A stretch of 51,676 nt of DNA, taken from assembly GCA_017621035.1 (NCBI GenBank), contig JAGATY010000018.1, positions 1 through 51,676 on the forward strand, in the 5' to 3' direction. Numbering within the stretch: position 1 is the first letter of the stretch; every line of letters begins with the position of its first letter. Made by a program: the position numbers and the translations under genes. Below the pieces are notes generated by a model, which had not been told where the DNA came from, searched no databases, and worked only from the letters and a program-made list of their open reading frames with translations. Below, piece by piece: positions 9,025-19,580 of this stretch. This DNA comes from Bacteroides sp. GTDB lineage: Bacteria; Bacteroidota; Bacteroidia; Bacteroidales; Bacteroidaceae.

Positions 9025-11070
9025 TTATTTGTTTACAAACGGCAGGGTTGCGTACTCTTTGCTGTAGCGCAACATCTGCTCTGCATAGCCCTCGTTGTAG
9101 CTAACCTTTACGTCGGTGATGTTGCCGTTGGCATCTGTAACAGCTTCGTATACAGGGTTGACGAAACCTTTGTAAGGTGCCAGGTTCAGCTTCTTGTAGC
9201 GTTCCAATACTTCGGAATGAAGTACCGGATCAACTTTCACGGCATAGGCTTCCACCAGCTCACCGGCTGCTTTCAGGTCGCCGGTAGACTTGATGCGCTG
9301 TATTTCAGCCAACAGTTTGCCGAAGAGGGCACGCAACTTCTCGTAGTCGTTCACCTTGACGTAAGTCTTACCCTCCTTCTTCACCAGTTCCACCACCTTA
9401 TCAGCTGCTCCCTGCTCAAAAGCCCAGCGGGCAATGAGCTGACGGTTACGCATGTGAGCCTCTTCAATGTCGTTTCCCGGCTCAATGCGTACCAATTGAG
9501 TCATCAAACCGTTCATCAGATAGGTATAATATTCAGCCTTGTAAGCCTCAGCATTGGGTGTCAGTCCCAGTTCCACCAGCTTGGGGTCGGCAATGTAGTA
9601 CAAGCCGAACAGGTCGGCACGTGCCTCTTCAATGGTGGAGCCATATGCTTTCAGCGCATCGGGGTCAACGCCCGGAAGTAACTTGCCTGAGCCGTGACCC
9701 AAACACTCGTGCAGGTCGGTATGCAGATTGCCGGTCAGGTCACCATACTGATTCAGCAGTTGCAGTTCGGCATCGCTGTACACAAACTCTTCACTGAAAC
9801 CATTACCATGGGCAGCCTTGTTATAGGCATCGGTAATGTTGCCGATGGTTACCGACTTGGAGCCATGCTGGCTGCGAATCCAGTTAGAGTTGGGGAGGTT
9901 GATGCCAATAGCGGTTGAGGGATAGAGGTCACCTGCCAAGATGGCAGCTGTGATGACCTTGGCTGTAACGCCTTTCACCTCCTCCTTCTTGAATTGCTTA
10001 TCTACCGGAGAGTGGTCTTCAAACCACTGTGCGTTGTTGCTGATTAGTTCGGTGCGACGGGTAGCTTCCAAATCTTTGAAGTTGACCAATGATTCCCAGC
10101 TGGCCTTCATGCCGAGCGGGTCACCGTAGCTTTCGGTAAATCCATTTACAAAATCAATGCGAGAGTTCAGGTCTTTCACCCAAAGGATGGCATAGTCGTC
10201 AAAGGCTTTCAGGTCTCCACTCTGGTAGTACTCCATCAGTTTGTTGATGACGGCACGTTGCTCCGGTGTCTCAGCCACCCCTTCTGCTTTGTTCAGCCAG
10301 TAGCAGATTTTTTCCAGTGCCTCTCCATAGAGACCGCCTACTTTCCACACCCTTTCCTGAACCTTTCCATTCTCTTTTACCAGTCTGCTGTTCAATCCAA
10401 ACGATACGGGTGTCTCATCCTTCGGGTCTTTTAGAGCGTTGTAGTAGGCTTCGGCCTCTTGCTGTGTTACACCGTCGTAGTAGTTGCAGGCCGATGTCAG
10501 TACAATGTCCTCACCGGCAGCCTGATTCACACGTTTGGGCATCACGGTCGGGTCAAAGATGACGGGGAATATCTCCTCGCAAAGTGCTTCTACGCTTTCC
10601 CCCTTACTCAGCGGAAGCGTGCTTGCATCCACACTGAGCAGAGCTTGCTTGAAGAACTCGGGAGTAAAGCCGGGCACAAACTTCTCACTTCCGTAATGGT
10701 GATGGATGCCGTTGGAGAACCATACACGCTTCAGGTACACCTCCAGTGCCTTGAAATCCGGGCTGTTCTTATCTCCTTGATAACCGGTATAAACGGCTTC
10801 CAGCATCTTGCGAATGCGCAGATTATACTTTCCGTTCTGGTCGAACAGGATGTCACGACCTTGCAGAGCAGCCTCTGTCAGGTAGTAAACTAACTCTTTT
10901 TGTTTCAGGCTCAGTTCCTCAAAGCCCGGTACGCGATAGCGTAAAATCTGTAAGTCAGCAAATTGTTCCACGTTATAATCAAATTTTTCTGCCTCCGTGG
11001 CAGTGGTTTGTTTGTTGCTGCATGCCGTTAGCAGTGTGAGGGCAGCAGCCATTGAAATGAAATGTTTCAT
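9025..11070 (-). CDS. Dipeptidyl-peptidase III-like (M49) zinc peptidase, lipoprotein
   Basis: M49 enzymes remove dipeptides from the N-terminus of oligopeptides. The family's HExxGH zinc motif is HECLGH at residues 454-459, and the third ligand is in EEARAD (Glu482). The downstream LFGLYYIADPKL stretch is also family-like. A lipoprotein signal peptide (MKHFISMAAALTLLTAC, Cys17) anchors it outside the inner membrane, as for other Bacteroides members. At 681 residues it has the usual length. An AraC-type regulator lies upstream on the same strand behind its own terminator; the alkylation-repair gene follows. Confidence 0.93.
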   Translation of the reverse strand: MKHFISMAAALTLLTACSNKQTTATEAEKFDYNVEQFADLQILRYRVPGFEELSLKQKELVYYLTEAALQGRDILFDQNGKYNLRIRKMLEAVYTGYQGDKNSPDFKALEVYLKRVWFSNGIHHHYGSEKFVPGFTPEFFKQALLSVDASTLPLSKGESVEALCEEIFPVIFDPTVMPKRVNQAAGEDIVLTSACNYYDGVTQQEAEAYYNALKDPKDETPVSFGLNSRLVKENGKVQERVWKVGGLYGEALEKICYWLNKAEGVAETPEQRAVINKLMEYYQSGDLKAFDDYAILWVKDLNSRIDFVNGFTESYGDPLGMKASWESLVNFKDLEATRRTELISNNAQWFEDHSPVDKQFKKEEVKGVTAKVITAAILAGDLYPSTAIGINLPNSNWIRSQHGSKSVTIGNITDAYNKAAHGNGFSEEFVYSDAELQLLNQYGDLTGNLHTDLHECLGHGSGKLLPGVDPDALKAYGSTIEEARADLFGLYYIADPKLVELGLTPNAEAYKAEYYTYLMNGLMTQLVRIEPGNDIEEAHMRNRQLIARWAFEQGAADKVVELVKKEGKTYVKVNDYEKLRALFGKLLAEIQRIKSTGDLKAAGELVEAYAVKVDPVLHSEVLERYKKLNLAPYKGFVNPVYEAVTDANGNITDVKVSYNEGYAEQMLRYSKEYATLPFVNK

Positions 11071-11159
11071 GATATATGAGTTGTTGTTATATTCGACATA
11101 AAGTCAGGCGTTAGATTAGCTTTCCGGTAACGCCTCGTAGCTCTACTATCAAACAAAAA

Positions 11160-11202
11160 GAAGGAAGCACCTCTTGTTGTTGAAGCTTGAGGCATTTCCT
11201 TC
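11160..11202 (-). terminator. Terminator of the small AraC-type regulator
   Basis: GAAGGAA pairs with TTCCTTC and CCTC with GAGG across an internal bulge. On the minus strand the stem is followed by a TTTTTG tract. Confidence 0.6.
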
Positions 11203-11230
11203 CCAATTTAATACAAAAAAAATGAATGCT

Positions 11231-11695
11231 TTATTTTCTTATTTCAGCATATTTCTTACGATAGTTGTTAGGAGTTTCTCCTACGTTCTTGTAGAATGCT
11301 GCATAGAACGATTGTCGGTTGGAGAAGCCTACCATATTACTAATCTCTTCTACATTCTTGTCTGCATACCGCTTGTCGGTCAGCAAGTGCATGGCCTCTT
11401 TGATGCGGTACTCGTTCAGCAGGCAAGAGTAGTTCATGCCAAAACGTGAATTAACCACAGCCGAAAGGTAGCGAGTGTTGGTTTTCAACTCTTGCGCCAA
11501 TTCTTTTGCGGAATAATCCTGATCTCTGTACTTCTTCTGCACAACAATAATATTCAAGATTTTGTCATACAGTTCGTCTGCCAGCTCCGGTCTGATTAAA
11601 GTGCGGTAAGCGGCATTCTTTTCTTTCTTTTCGCGCAGGTTATAAGGCAGTTTCTTCGGTGCCTGTTCCTGTGCTTTGTTTTCAATTTCACTCAT
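11231..11695 (-). CDS. AraC-type helix-turn-helix regulator (short)
   Basis: This 154-residue protein has a charged, Lys-rich N-terminus (residues 1-35) and a C-terminal AraC DNA-binding domain (about 45-150). The first HTH is YSAKELAQELKTNTRYLSAVVNSRFG and the second VEEISNMVGFSNRQSFYAAFYKNVGETPNNYRKKY. The latter has the GFSNRQSFYAAF pattern of the second AraC recognition helix. No ligand-binding domain is present, so it may respond through a partner or through its own level. The target is unknown; the DPP III-like gene downstream is a neighbour but is separated by a terminator. Confidence 0.85.
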   Translation of the reverse strand: MSEIENKAQEQAPKKLPYNLREKKEKNAAYRTLIRPELADELYDKILNIIVVQKKYRDQDYSAKELAQELKTNTRYLSAVVNSRFGMNYSCLLNEYRIKEAMHLLTDKRYADKNVEEISNMVGFSNRQSFYAAFYKNVGETPNNYRKKYAEIRK

Positions 11696-11945
11696 TGTAT
11701 CTACTGGTTAGGGTTGTTGTTGTCTATGGGAAACTATTTTCCATGACAAAAGTCTGACATTTTTTTCAATTATGCAACTTTAAAGCATATAAATTTAGAT
11801 TACTATCCCCTCAAAGTTTAATTTTGGAGGATTAAAGGGGTATCTTTCAAGAAAAATAACCGTTAAAATGGGGGTGGAGAGTGGAAAATGTGAGACCTGT
11901 CATCTCCTTTCTTGCCGGATCGGTGCCGAGGGTGAGGTAAATAAA

Positions 11946-11977
11946 TTTGTTTCAACTCGGGGTTTGCACTATCTTTG
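11946..11977 (+). promoter_or_regulatory. Bacteroidales-type promoter of recQ
   Basis: TTTG (11946-11949) and TATCTTTG (11970-11977) are separated by 20 bp, which fits the Bacteroidales -33/-7 consensus. The recQ start codon is about 65 bp downstream. I see nothing else in the 11696-12043 gap. Confidence 0.75.
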
Positions 11978-12043
11978 CGCCTTATTGATGATAAACTCCG
12001 GTTGGGTTGATAATACCCCTCAGTTTGAATTTAGGTGTCAGCT

Positions 12044-13864
<1,821 letters not shown>

Positions 13865-14204
13865 CGCCCCTCCCCACACTCCCTCTTTTGCACCCTACCG
13901 AACCCTCGCCCTGACCCTCGGCGACCTAGACCCCGACCCTCGGCGACCTTCGGCCCGACCCTTGGGAACCTTCAATATGGATGAGTGGAAAGTTGAAAGA
14001 TGAAAACAAAAAGATGAAAGCGAACCGCTCCGCTCATCAGTTTCGCAGTCCACTTTCAACTCTTAAAATGCCAGTTCTACTTATGGTCTGAAAGACCGGG
14101 CCGGAGGCTATAGTAGTCTTACAGACCGCGTCTTTACAGACGCAAGGTGTGTAAAAGTATCCTGAGCTCCCCCTCGGGGGGAGTTGTGGGGGCTAATAAC
14201 TCAT
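13865..14204. other. Repeat-rich convergent intergenic region
   Basis: No gene is supported in these 340 bp between recQ and the end of the fimbrial cluster. It holds a 22-bp repeat array, a heptamer-like GAAAG stretch (13986-14020), the motif GCTCATCAGTTTCGCAGTC (14032-14050), a GGTCTGAAAGACC palindrome (14085-14097), a GCGTCT/AGACGC hairpin (14128-14143) and a CTCCCCC/GGGGGAG hairpin (14167-14183) just after the last fimbrial gene. The last may be a terminator but lacks a T-tract. Confidence 0.75.
13891..13972 (+). repeat. 22-bp tandem repeat GACCCTCGGCGACCT, copy 1
   Basis: Two full 22-bp units (13913-13934 and 13935-13956) share the core GACCCTCGGCGACCT, flanked by diverged half units (ACCGAACCCTCG and GACCCTTGGGAACC). 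A second locus of the same family lies at 44977-45079. Both sit immediately after the stop codon of a plus-strand gene. Confidence 0.85.
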
Positions 14205-15092
14205 CTACCATCCCTGCACATCCTCATTCCATCCATCTTCCCAACCGCTGATGCTGCCGGACACATCGTCCAGACCGAAGGAGAGGAGAATGTTCAGGCC
14301 CACAGGCTCATCCTCGGCCTGTGTGTAGAAGCCTTGCAGCAGCTTGCCCACCGATTCTGTCAGGCTCTGGGTGGAGCCGTCGGTCAGGGTAGCGGTTACG
14401 GTCAGCTGCGGTTCACCGCTGTAGTCCAGACCCAGCAGACGTGCTTCGGCCTGGGTTGTGAGCGTGCCGTCAGACTGTGTCGATGGGGTGGGGAAGAGGC
14501 CGGTCAGTGTGCAGTTGCCACTACCGCAGTCGGCACAGAAGTACTTGGAGAGGTCACTCACATTGTTAACGTTCGTCAGGCTGTAGCTTACCGAGGCCAG
14601 TGCGTCAGCTGTGATACCTTGCAACTCCAGGTTAAACTTCACCAGACGTGTGTATGCCTCCGGTTTCAGCGTATAGGTGTGCTCCTCGTTGGCCTTCAAT
14701 GTAACCAGTGCGTGGGCGGCATGTACGTCCGGAGCACTGTCCACCGTCCCCTCCGTGCCTCGGGTAGAAGCGGTAGCGAGTTTCAGCTTGGTGCCGGTCA
14801 GTGTAGCGTTCTCGAAGGGAGTGTTTACTTTCAGGATGAGGTACTTGCCGGCCTCCACATCCACGGCGGTGTTGGGACTGAAGGTGGCCTTCAGTTGGTT
14901 ACCGTCTTCCGACAACAGATAGACGGTCAGACCGCTGGTCAGGCTGGCTTCCGTGTCGGTATTCACGGTGAGGCGTGTCGGGTTCTCAATGGGTTCATCG
15001 GTGCCCGGCATGGTTGGTACCTCATAAAACTTCTGCTTGCTGCATCCTGCCAACACTGTCAGCAGGGCAAAGGTTGTCAATATCTTCTTCAT
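14205..15092 (-). CDS. FimB/Mfa2-like fimbrial cluster lipoprotein
   Basis: This 295-residue lipoprotein (MKKILTTFALLTVLAGC, Cys17) has the beta-rich composition of minor fimbrial or anchor subunits: repeated Thr/Leu-rich strands, HTYTLKPEAYTRLVKFNLEL near residue 130, and a C-terminal strand LNILLSFGLDDVSGSISGWEDG. The family assignment rests on location and composition rather than a decisive motif. CADCGSGNC near residue 185 may form a disulphide pair. It is the last gene of the cluster and starts 3 bp after the DUF3575 gene stop. Confidence 0.6.
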   Translation of the reverse strand: MKKILTTFALLTVLAGCSKQKFYEVPTMPGTDEPIENPTRLTVNTDTEASLTSGLTVYLLSEDGNQLKATFSPNTAVDVEAGKYLILKVNTPFENATLTGTKLKLATASTRGTEGTVDSAPDVHAAHALVTLKANEEHTYTLKPEAYTRLVKFNLELQGITADALASVSYSLTNVNNVSDLSKYFCADCGSGNCTLTGLFPTPSTQSDGTLTTQAEARLLGLDYSGEPQLTVTATLTDGSTQSLTESVGKLLQGFYTQAEDEPVGLNILLSFGLDDVSGSISGWEDGWNEDVQGW

Positions 15093-15095
15093 GCT

Positions 15096-15749
15096 CTAGA
15101 ACTTATAAGTGATGGATACCTCGGCGGTGGTGATGCCGAATTTGTTCTTCTCGTTCGAGCCGGTGATGCGGTTCATCTGTGCCGGTTCGTACCAGCTATA
15201 TTTGTCATACTCCTTGTGTACAAAGCCTGCACCCAGCAGTGCATCCACACCCCAGTGGCCGCTCTTGTCCAGCGTGAATGAGTAGCCGCCGATGAGTCCG
15301 CCGGTGATGGCATCACCCTCCGTGCCGCCTTCCGAGGAGAAGAACTGCTCGTTGTAGTGGGTATAGCGGGCATCCACGCCCAAGAACCAGCCGCGTGAGT
15401 TGCTGGTGTACTCCAGCACACCATTGCGATTGACGTCACGACCGGTATGCTTTGTTCCGAAGGGACGGAAGTAGCGACGCAACTGTACGCCGGCTGTAAT
15501 GATGCGTACGCCTTCACAATCTTCACTCAAATCCCAGTTGCCGTAGGCACCGTCCACACCCACCTGCCAGCGGTTGCCGATGCTGAGGTCGATGCCGATG
15601 CCCGGTGCGCCCACTGCCCAGGTGAGCAGATTGGTGCGCAGGCCCAGTTGTACTGTATGCTTGGCCTCAGCCTCCTGCGCCTGTGCGGGGAGGGCGGCCG
15701 ACAGCCCCAGCGTCATGGCCAGGGCAATGCTTAATGCTGTTTTCTTCAT
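15096..15749 (-). CDS. DUF3575 outer-membrane beta-barrel protein
   Basis: This 217-residue protein has a signal peptide ending AQAQ and alternating hydrophobic strands that close with the Phe-terminated strand TTAEVSITYKF, typical of outer-membrane barrels. The opening LGLRTNLLTWAVGAPGIGIDLSIGNRWQVGVDGAYGNW is the DUF3575 signature. DUF3575 genes recur in Bacteroidales fimbrial loci, and a second one opens the fimbrial operon at 47775. It lies 24 bp downstream of the Mfa2/FimB-like lipoprotein gene and 3 bp upstream of the last gene. Its job (assembly, anchoring or stabilisation of the fimbria) is inferred from context only. Confidence 0.85.
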   Translation of the reverse strand: MKKTALSIALAMTLGLSAALPAQAQEAEAKHTVQLGLRTNLLTWAVGAPGIGIDLSIGNRWQVGVDGAYGNWDLSEDCEGVRIITAGVQLRRYFRPFGTKHTGRDVNRNGVLEYTSNSRGWFLGVDARYTHYNEQFFSSEGGTEGDAITGGLIGGYSFTLDKSGHWGVDALLGAGFVHKEYDKYSWYEPAQMNRITGSNEKNKFGITTAEVSITYKF

Positions 15750-15773
15750 ATCGTTGCTTTTTATCTGATTATC

Positions 15774-17114
15774 TTATTCGGTTGCTAACTTCACTTTGAC
15801 GGTGCGCACGGCGCGGAGGTTGTACGTGCTGCTTGCGCTGACTGCTAAGGCAATGACAGATGCATTGCCGCTGGAAATGAAATACTTGATGGTCTCACCA
15901 TCCTTGCAGAGATACTTCTCCGATTGTGTCAATGCGTCTCCATCATTAGACTCCAGCAATTCGTTGATATTGCTGAAATTGTTTGTGTGGAAGACTGCCG
16001 GATTGATGGCCTTGGCTTCATTCACCGTCGGAATCCGCCAGTTCCCTATCGCTTTTTCCGCATAGGAGGCTATCGTTGCTTCGGCTTCCGAGGCCGAGGC
16101 GGTCCACTCCTGCAGACTGAGCAGCAACAGTTCTGTCGTACCGTCATCGGCGGTGGAGGTCTTGACCACCAAATGCTCCTCCCACATCTTCTTGGCGGCG
16201 GGGATTTCCGTTACCGTGTACACCGTCTCCTCCGTATCGGTAGTGCCGGAGTTGGTGGTGTCGTCGTCATCGGTAGCTCCCTCGCCAAAGGCAAAGCTGA
16301 TGGCCTGTCCCGACAACCAGCCGGCTGCCGTGAGCGAGGCATCCACCGTGAAGCCCGCCTTGTAGCTGCCCGTCAGTGTGTAGGGAGTGCCCTTCACCAG
16401 ATTGCCCGAGTGGGTGTAGCCGTAGGACTGTGTGCCCTCGGCCGTGGTCAGTGCGATGCTCAGCGTCAGGTCCGAGCTTTTGCCCGGCAGCACGTAGAAG
16501 GTAGGACTGCTCCAGCTGCCCGCCTCCGTGCCTTTTGTCAGACTGACGACGGCATTGGTCTCGCCGCCCGTCTCGCCGTCCAGCGTCAGAGTGCTGTAGA
16601 GCGAGCTGAGTGTCACCTGCACCGCCGTGACTTCCGTGGGGATGTCCTTCAGGGTGATGTCCACGCGCGCCACCTCGTAGCTCAGGGTGATGTTGGCCGT
16701 GGCATCCTGCGCCAGGGTGATGTCCACCGCACCGCGTTGCAGCGGCTGCGTCAGATAGCCGTTGGCGGGTACGGCCAGTGTGCTTTGGCGGGTCGGATTG
16801 TCGGCCAGCGATGCCCCGCCATTGGTGCCGCCCAGTGCCAACAACCGATAGGTGCCGGGCTGCAGGGTGAGCAGCAGTTCGTCGTCGGCCGAGGTGGCAG
16901 TGGCGGAGGCCGCAGCCGTGCCGTCGGCCGAGTCGAAGGCATAGAGCGTGAGCGGATAGCCCACCTCGCCATCGCCGGCCGACCGTGTGTTCACCACTAC
17001 CGTCCGTTTATCCGCCTCTTCCGGCTCCTCCGTCCCGATGCTGTTGGTGCATCCCGCACACACCAGCGCCAGGCAGAGCCCTGCGGCATATTTCCTAAGT
17101 GTATGTTTTGTCAT
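15774..17114 (-). CDS. FimB/Mfa2-family-like fimbrial lipoprotein
   Basis: This 446-residue lipoprotein (signal ending LALVCAGC, Cys22) has an Mfa2/FimB-like build. An N-terminal domain carries YPLTLYAFDSADG and LTLQPGTYRLLALGG, a pattern seen in fimbrial anchor proteins. A second beta domain contains VARVDITLKDIP and LKGTPYTLTGSYKAGF-like strands. An Asp/Thr-rich linker (TDDDDTTNSGTTDTEETV, about residues 285-305) precedes a C-terminal module with EWTASASEAEATIASYAEKAIGNWRIPTVNEAKAIN, which resembles a small lectin/DUF1566-like fold. The terminal module is unusual for a minor fimbrin. The gene is GC-rich like its neighbours. Confidence 0.65.
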   Translation of the reverse strand: MTKHTLRKYAAGLCLALVCAGCTNSIGTEEPEEADKRTVVVNTRSAGDGEVGYPLTLYAFDSADGTAAASATATSADDELLLTLQPGTYRLLALGGTNGGASLADNPTRQSTLAVPANGYLTQPLQRGAVDITLAQDATANITLSYEVARVDITLKDIPTEVTAVQVTLSSLYSTLTLDGETGGETNAVVSLTKGTEAGSWSSPTFYVLPGKSSDLTLSIALTTAEGTQSYGYTHSGNLVKGTPYTLTGSYKAGFTVDASLTAAGWLSGQAISFAFGEGATDDDDTTNSGTTDTEETVYTVTEIPAAKKMWEEHLVVKTSTADDGTTELLLLSLQEWTASASEAEATIASYAEKAIGNWRIPTVNEAKAINPAVFHTNNFSNINELLESNDGDALTQSEKYLCKDGETIKYFISSGNASVIALAVSASSTYNLRAVRTVKVKLATE

Positions 17115-17147
17115 AATCTGTATGTTTTCATTACGCTTTTTTGTGGT

Positions 17148-17183
17148 AGCCTCCCCGTCCCTCGCGGGGAGGGACGGGGTGGG
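17148..17183. repeat. GC-rich palindromic element
   Basis: CTCCCCGTCCC pairs with GGGACGGGG around CTCGCGGGGA. It is one of several GC-rich palindromes in the cluster and occupies most of the short gap between two genes. Confidence 0.6.
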
Positions 17184-17236
17184 TCTCCTTTATATCTCAC
17201 TCTCATCTCCCCAGTCCGGCTTGGGGTCGGTGCCTG

Positions 17237-18355
17237 TCAGGGCGACGGTGTTGTGGAGGGGCTGATGCTGAGCGTCAGGGGGTGGCGGGTGCCGGGCTTC
17301 AGGGTGAGGCCGGTGCCGGCCGAGGTGTCCGTACCGCTGGTGAAGGGGAGGTCGAGGGTGAAGGTCACAGCACTCTCTCCCGTGCCGCACTGCATCACGG
17401 CTTTGAAGCCGGTGAGCTTGTAGGTGCTGTCTGCCCAGACGATGGCTTGCAGGTACCCGGTGCTGTTGATGGTGACTTTGGTAAGGGGGGAATATGAAAT
17501 AGTACTTCCATCATTTACTACAGCCCAGAGGGTGGCGAGTGTGGGGTTGGTGTACTCCTTATCGTCGACGAAGTAGGTACCTTGGGCAACCGTTACACCT
17601 GCTACGGGGAGGCGGAGCAGAGCGTACCGATGCTTCAAGTTGACGGTCATGGCTCCGAGGGTGGGACTGTTGATATCGGTGTCCACAGTGACAATGCCGT
17701 CACCGGCGGCTATGTTTTCGGCATCGGCGGAAGCTGAGAGTTGATCGCTCTCTATTATGGAATTCGCTTGGGGAACATCTCCCTGCACCACGCCCATAGC
17801 CTCGGCAATGGCAGCATAGTTTTCATCATCATCAGACACATCTCCATCAGACATATTGACAAATCCTATGTAAAGGTCCTCCCACTTTTCCCCTTCGGCA
17901 GGACGGATGGTGATGGAAGTGCCGTTCTTATCCTGAACGTCCCAGCCTGTCGTAGTCTTGACAAAGCAGGCGGAAAGGCCATTGCTTCCATCGAAACCTC
18001 CCTTAAAGTTGTATTCCATATTCAGCTTATCGCCCACCTCGAATCCGGTGATGGTGCGGTTATAGGGATAGGTGTGTGATGCCGTTTCCTCATACGCCAC
18101 GCGGGTGGCCGGGCTTCTGCCGTCGATGGTGACGGAGGCGATGTGGAGAGAGTTGCTCGGGCTCGGCTCGATGCTCTCGCTCTCGCAAGAGTACAGAGCG
18201 AGGGAGAGAGTACAGAGTACAGAGAACAGAGTACAGAGTGTCATCCACCGTAGGGGCAGGGTCTGCCTGCCCTTGTTGGCGGTGACGTGGATGTGTTCGG
18301 GCGGGCGAACCCCGCCCCTACCGTTATATGTATTTATTGTCTTCATTGTTTTCAT
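17237..18355 (-). CDS. Fimbrillin-family lipoprotein with repeat-derived leader
   Basis: From residue about 75 this is a fimbrillin (Mfa_like) protein: RVAYEETASHTYPYNRTITGFEVGDKL, then YIGFVNMSDGDVSD, LKHRYALLRLPVAGV and a C-terminal LTLKPGTRHPLTLSISPS strand. The lipobox is LALYSC, followed by the ESESIEPS tag shared with two neighbours. The 372-residue frame begins MKTMKTINTYN and then reads through a palindromic intergenic-type element (18245-18322) before the hydrophobic core CTLFSVLCTLSLALYSC, which is encoded by a 7-bp repeat. An internal Met (MTLCTLFSV) could be an alternative start. The listed start lies 37 bp after the previous stop, as expected within an operon. Confidence 0.75.
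   Translation of the reverse strand: MKTMKTINTYNGRGGVRPPEHIHVTANKGRQTLPLRWMTLCTLFSVLCTLSLALYSCESESIEPSPSNSLHIASVTIDGRSPATRVAYEETASHTYPYNRTITGFEVGDKLNMEYNFKGGFDGSNGLSACFVKTTTGWDVQDKNGTSITIRPAEGEKWEDLYIGFVNMSDGDVSDDDENYAAIAEAMGVVQGDVPQANSIIESDQLSASADAENIAAGDGIVTVDTDINSPTLGAMTVNLKHRYALLRLPVAGVTVAQGTYFVDDKEYTNPTLATLWAVVNDGSTISYSPLTKVTINSTGYLQAIVWADSTYKLTGFKAVMQCGTGESAVTFTLDLPFTSGTDTSAGTGLTLKPGTRHPLTLSISPSTTPSP
18191..18240 (-). repeat. Degenerate 7-bp tandem repeat (ACAGAGT type), in frame
   Basis: Five to six recognisable heptamers (ACAGAGT/ACAGAGA on the plus strand) lie inside the signal-peptide region of the fimbrillin at 17237-18355. On the coding strand they give the hydrophobic LFSVLCT cycle. 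Confidence 0.85.
18245..18322. repeat. GC-rich palindromic element, GGGGCAGGGTCTGCC type
   Basis: GGGGCAGG...CCTGCCC and GGGCGGGCGAACCCCGCCCC inverted repeats lie at the two ends. A longer relative is at 21650-21812. Here the element lies in frame in the 5' part of a fimbrillin ORF. Confidence 0.8.
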
Positions 18356-18392
18356 TGTTTACGCGTTAATACCAATTTTATTCGCTTCACTT

Positions 18393-19577
18393 TCAACTTT
18401 CAACTTCCCCGATGTTTATCTCACCGCCTTCCGACCAGTTGCCGATGCTGACGGCATCCTGGCTGAGGTTGATGATGCGCTCGATGCCCAGGGTGATGGT
18501 GAAGGTGTAGAACTTGCCGGCTTCCAGCTTCAGCGTACCGGAGTAGTTTACGGTCCAGGTGAAGAGTTCGCCTTTGGGGACGTAGTTCCGGGCATCATCG
18601 CTCCACTCGAAGCCGTCGGGGCTGTGGTGGATGGTGAAGAGCGTCCACGGGGCGGTGGGGGTGACGGGGGACAGCTCGCCGCGACCGTCCGGGATTACCT
18701 CCGTCAGCGTGGCGGGATAGGTGCCGGGGGTGAAGCCGCCTCTGACTTCTGCAGGCGAATACAGTTGGTCGTCAAACTCGCTCAAGATTATCGGGTCGTT
18801 CTTGCCCATGGGGTACTTCTTGATGTCCTCATCATACCAATAGTCGTTGAAGCTACACAGCCCGTCGTAAGAGCATAGGTAGCTGAGGTCGAAGCTACTA
18901 ACCGTGATGTCCTCTCCGTTGGCATCCTTCAGCTTCACCTGCACGGCGGCGGTCATGGGCGTGAGGGGTGCGCCGGGGGTGAAAGTACCCTCCTCGTCCA
19001 CGGTGATGTAACCACGGTAGCCGTAGCGGGCATTGATGATGCCGGGCATGGTGTCGGTCTTTTTGAAAACGGCCCAGGCGGTGATGCCGGCATAGTACTG
19101 GCCGGGGCCGTTCTGCACCACGGGGGCATTGCTGGGTGTAGTACTCCATTGGGACACGGTGAAAGAATAATACCCGCTGTTCTCTCCCTGCTGATTGCCC
19201 TCTGCATCCAGCATATAAAGATTGATGGCGGCATTGTCCACCGCACTGCCCTGTGCTCCTATCACCGAGCGGCTGGTGGCACTTGCGGTCACTTCGCCCA
19301 GCTCAATGCGGGGGGTGGTGAGGGTGATGGGGGCGTAGCTCGGCTCGATGCTCTCGCTCGTGCAAGAGTACAGAGTACAGAGTACAGAGAACAGAGTAGC
19401 CATGCGGAGTGTTGCTATCACGGCTCCCCTCCTTCTGGAAGGAGGGGTGGCACGCAGTGACGGGGTGGTAGGTAGGCTCGCGTTTTCACCTACCACCTCC
19501 CCCTTCGGGTACTCCTCCTTCCGGAAGGAGGAGAGCTGAGTTACTATAGTATTCATATTCTTTTTCATATCGTTCAT
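18393..19577 (-). CDS. Fimbrillin-family lipoprotein with repeat-derived leader
   Basis: The mature part has fimbrillin traits: SATSRSVIGAQGSAVDNAAINLYMLDAEG, AWAVFKKTDTMPGI, and a C-terminal GKFYTFTITLGIERIINLSQDAVSIGNW that matches the last strands of Mfa-like domains. The lipobox is LYSC, followed by TSESIEPS. The 394-residue frame starts MNDMKKNMNTIVTQ and then reads through a full palindromic element (19422-19544) encoding a Pro/Arg-rich stretch. The heptamer-encoded core LFSVLCTLYSC follows. The start codon lies 3 bp after the upstream stop, which supports its use; an internal Met (MATLFSVLC) is the alternative. Without the element the gene would encode an ordinary lipoprotein. Confidence 0.75.
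   Translation of the reverse strand: MNDMKKNMNTIVTQLSSFRKEEYPKGEVVGENASLPTTPSLRATPPSRRRGAVIATLRMATLFSVLCTLYSCTSESIEPSYAPITLTTPRIELGEVTASATSRSVIGAQGSAVDNAAINLYMLDAEGNQQGENSGYYSFTVSQWSTTPSNAPVVQNGPGQYYAGITAWAVFKKTDTMPGIINARYGYRGYITVDEEGTFTPGAPLTPMTAAVQVKLKDANGEDITVSSFDLSYLCSYDGLCSFNDYWYDEDIKKYPMGKNDPIILSEFDDQLYSPAEVRGGFTPGTYPATLTEVIPDGRGELSPVTPTAPWTLFTIHHSPDGFEWSDDARNYVPKGELFTWTVNYSGTLKLEAGKFYTFTITLGIERIINLSQDAVSIGNWSEGGEINIGEVES
19367..19399 (-). repeat. Degenerate 7-bp tandem repeat (ACAGAGT type), in frame
   Basis: About four heptamers encode the LFSVLCT hydrophobic core of the lipoprotein signal sequence in the gene at 18393-19577. Confidence 0.85.
19422..19544. repeat. Palindromic element A, copy 1 (in coding frame)
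   Basis: Three nested palindromes make up this 123-bp element: CCCCTCC/GGAGGGG, GGTGGTAGGT/ACCTACCACC and CTCCTCC/GGAGGAG. Copies 2 and 3 lie at 22719-22850 and 25318-25440 and are nearly identical outside a short variable centre. Confidence 0.88.
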
Positions 19578-19580
19578 AGT

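Noticed and set aside
13913-13956. 22-bp repeat arrays as CRISPR
   Set aside because: Units are contiguous without unique spacers, and no cas genes are present.
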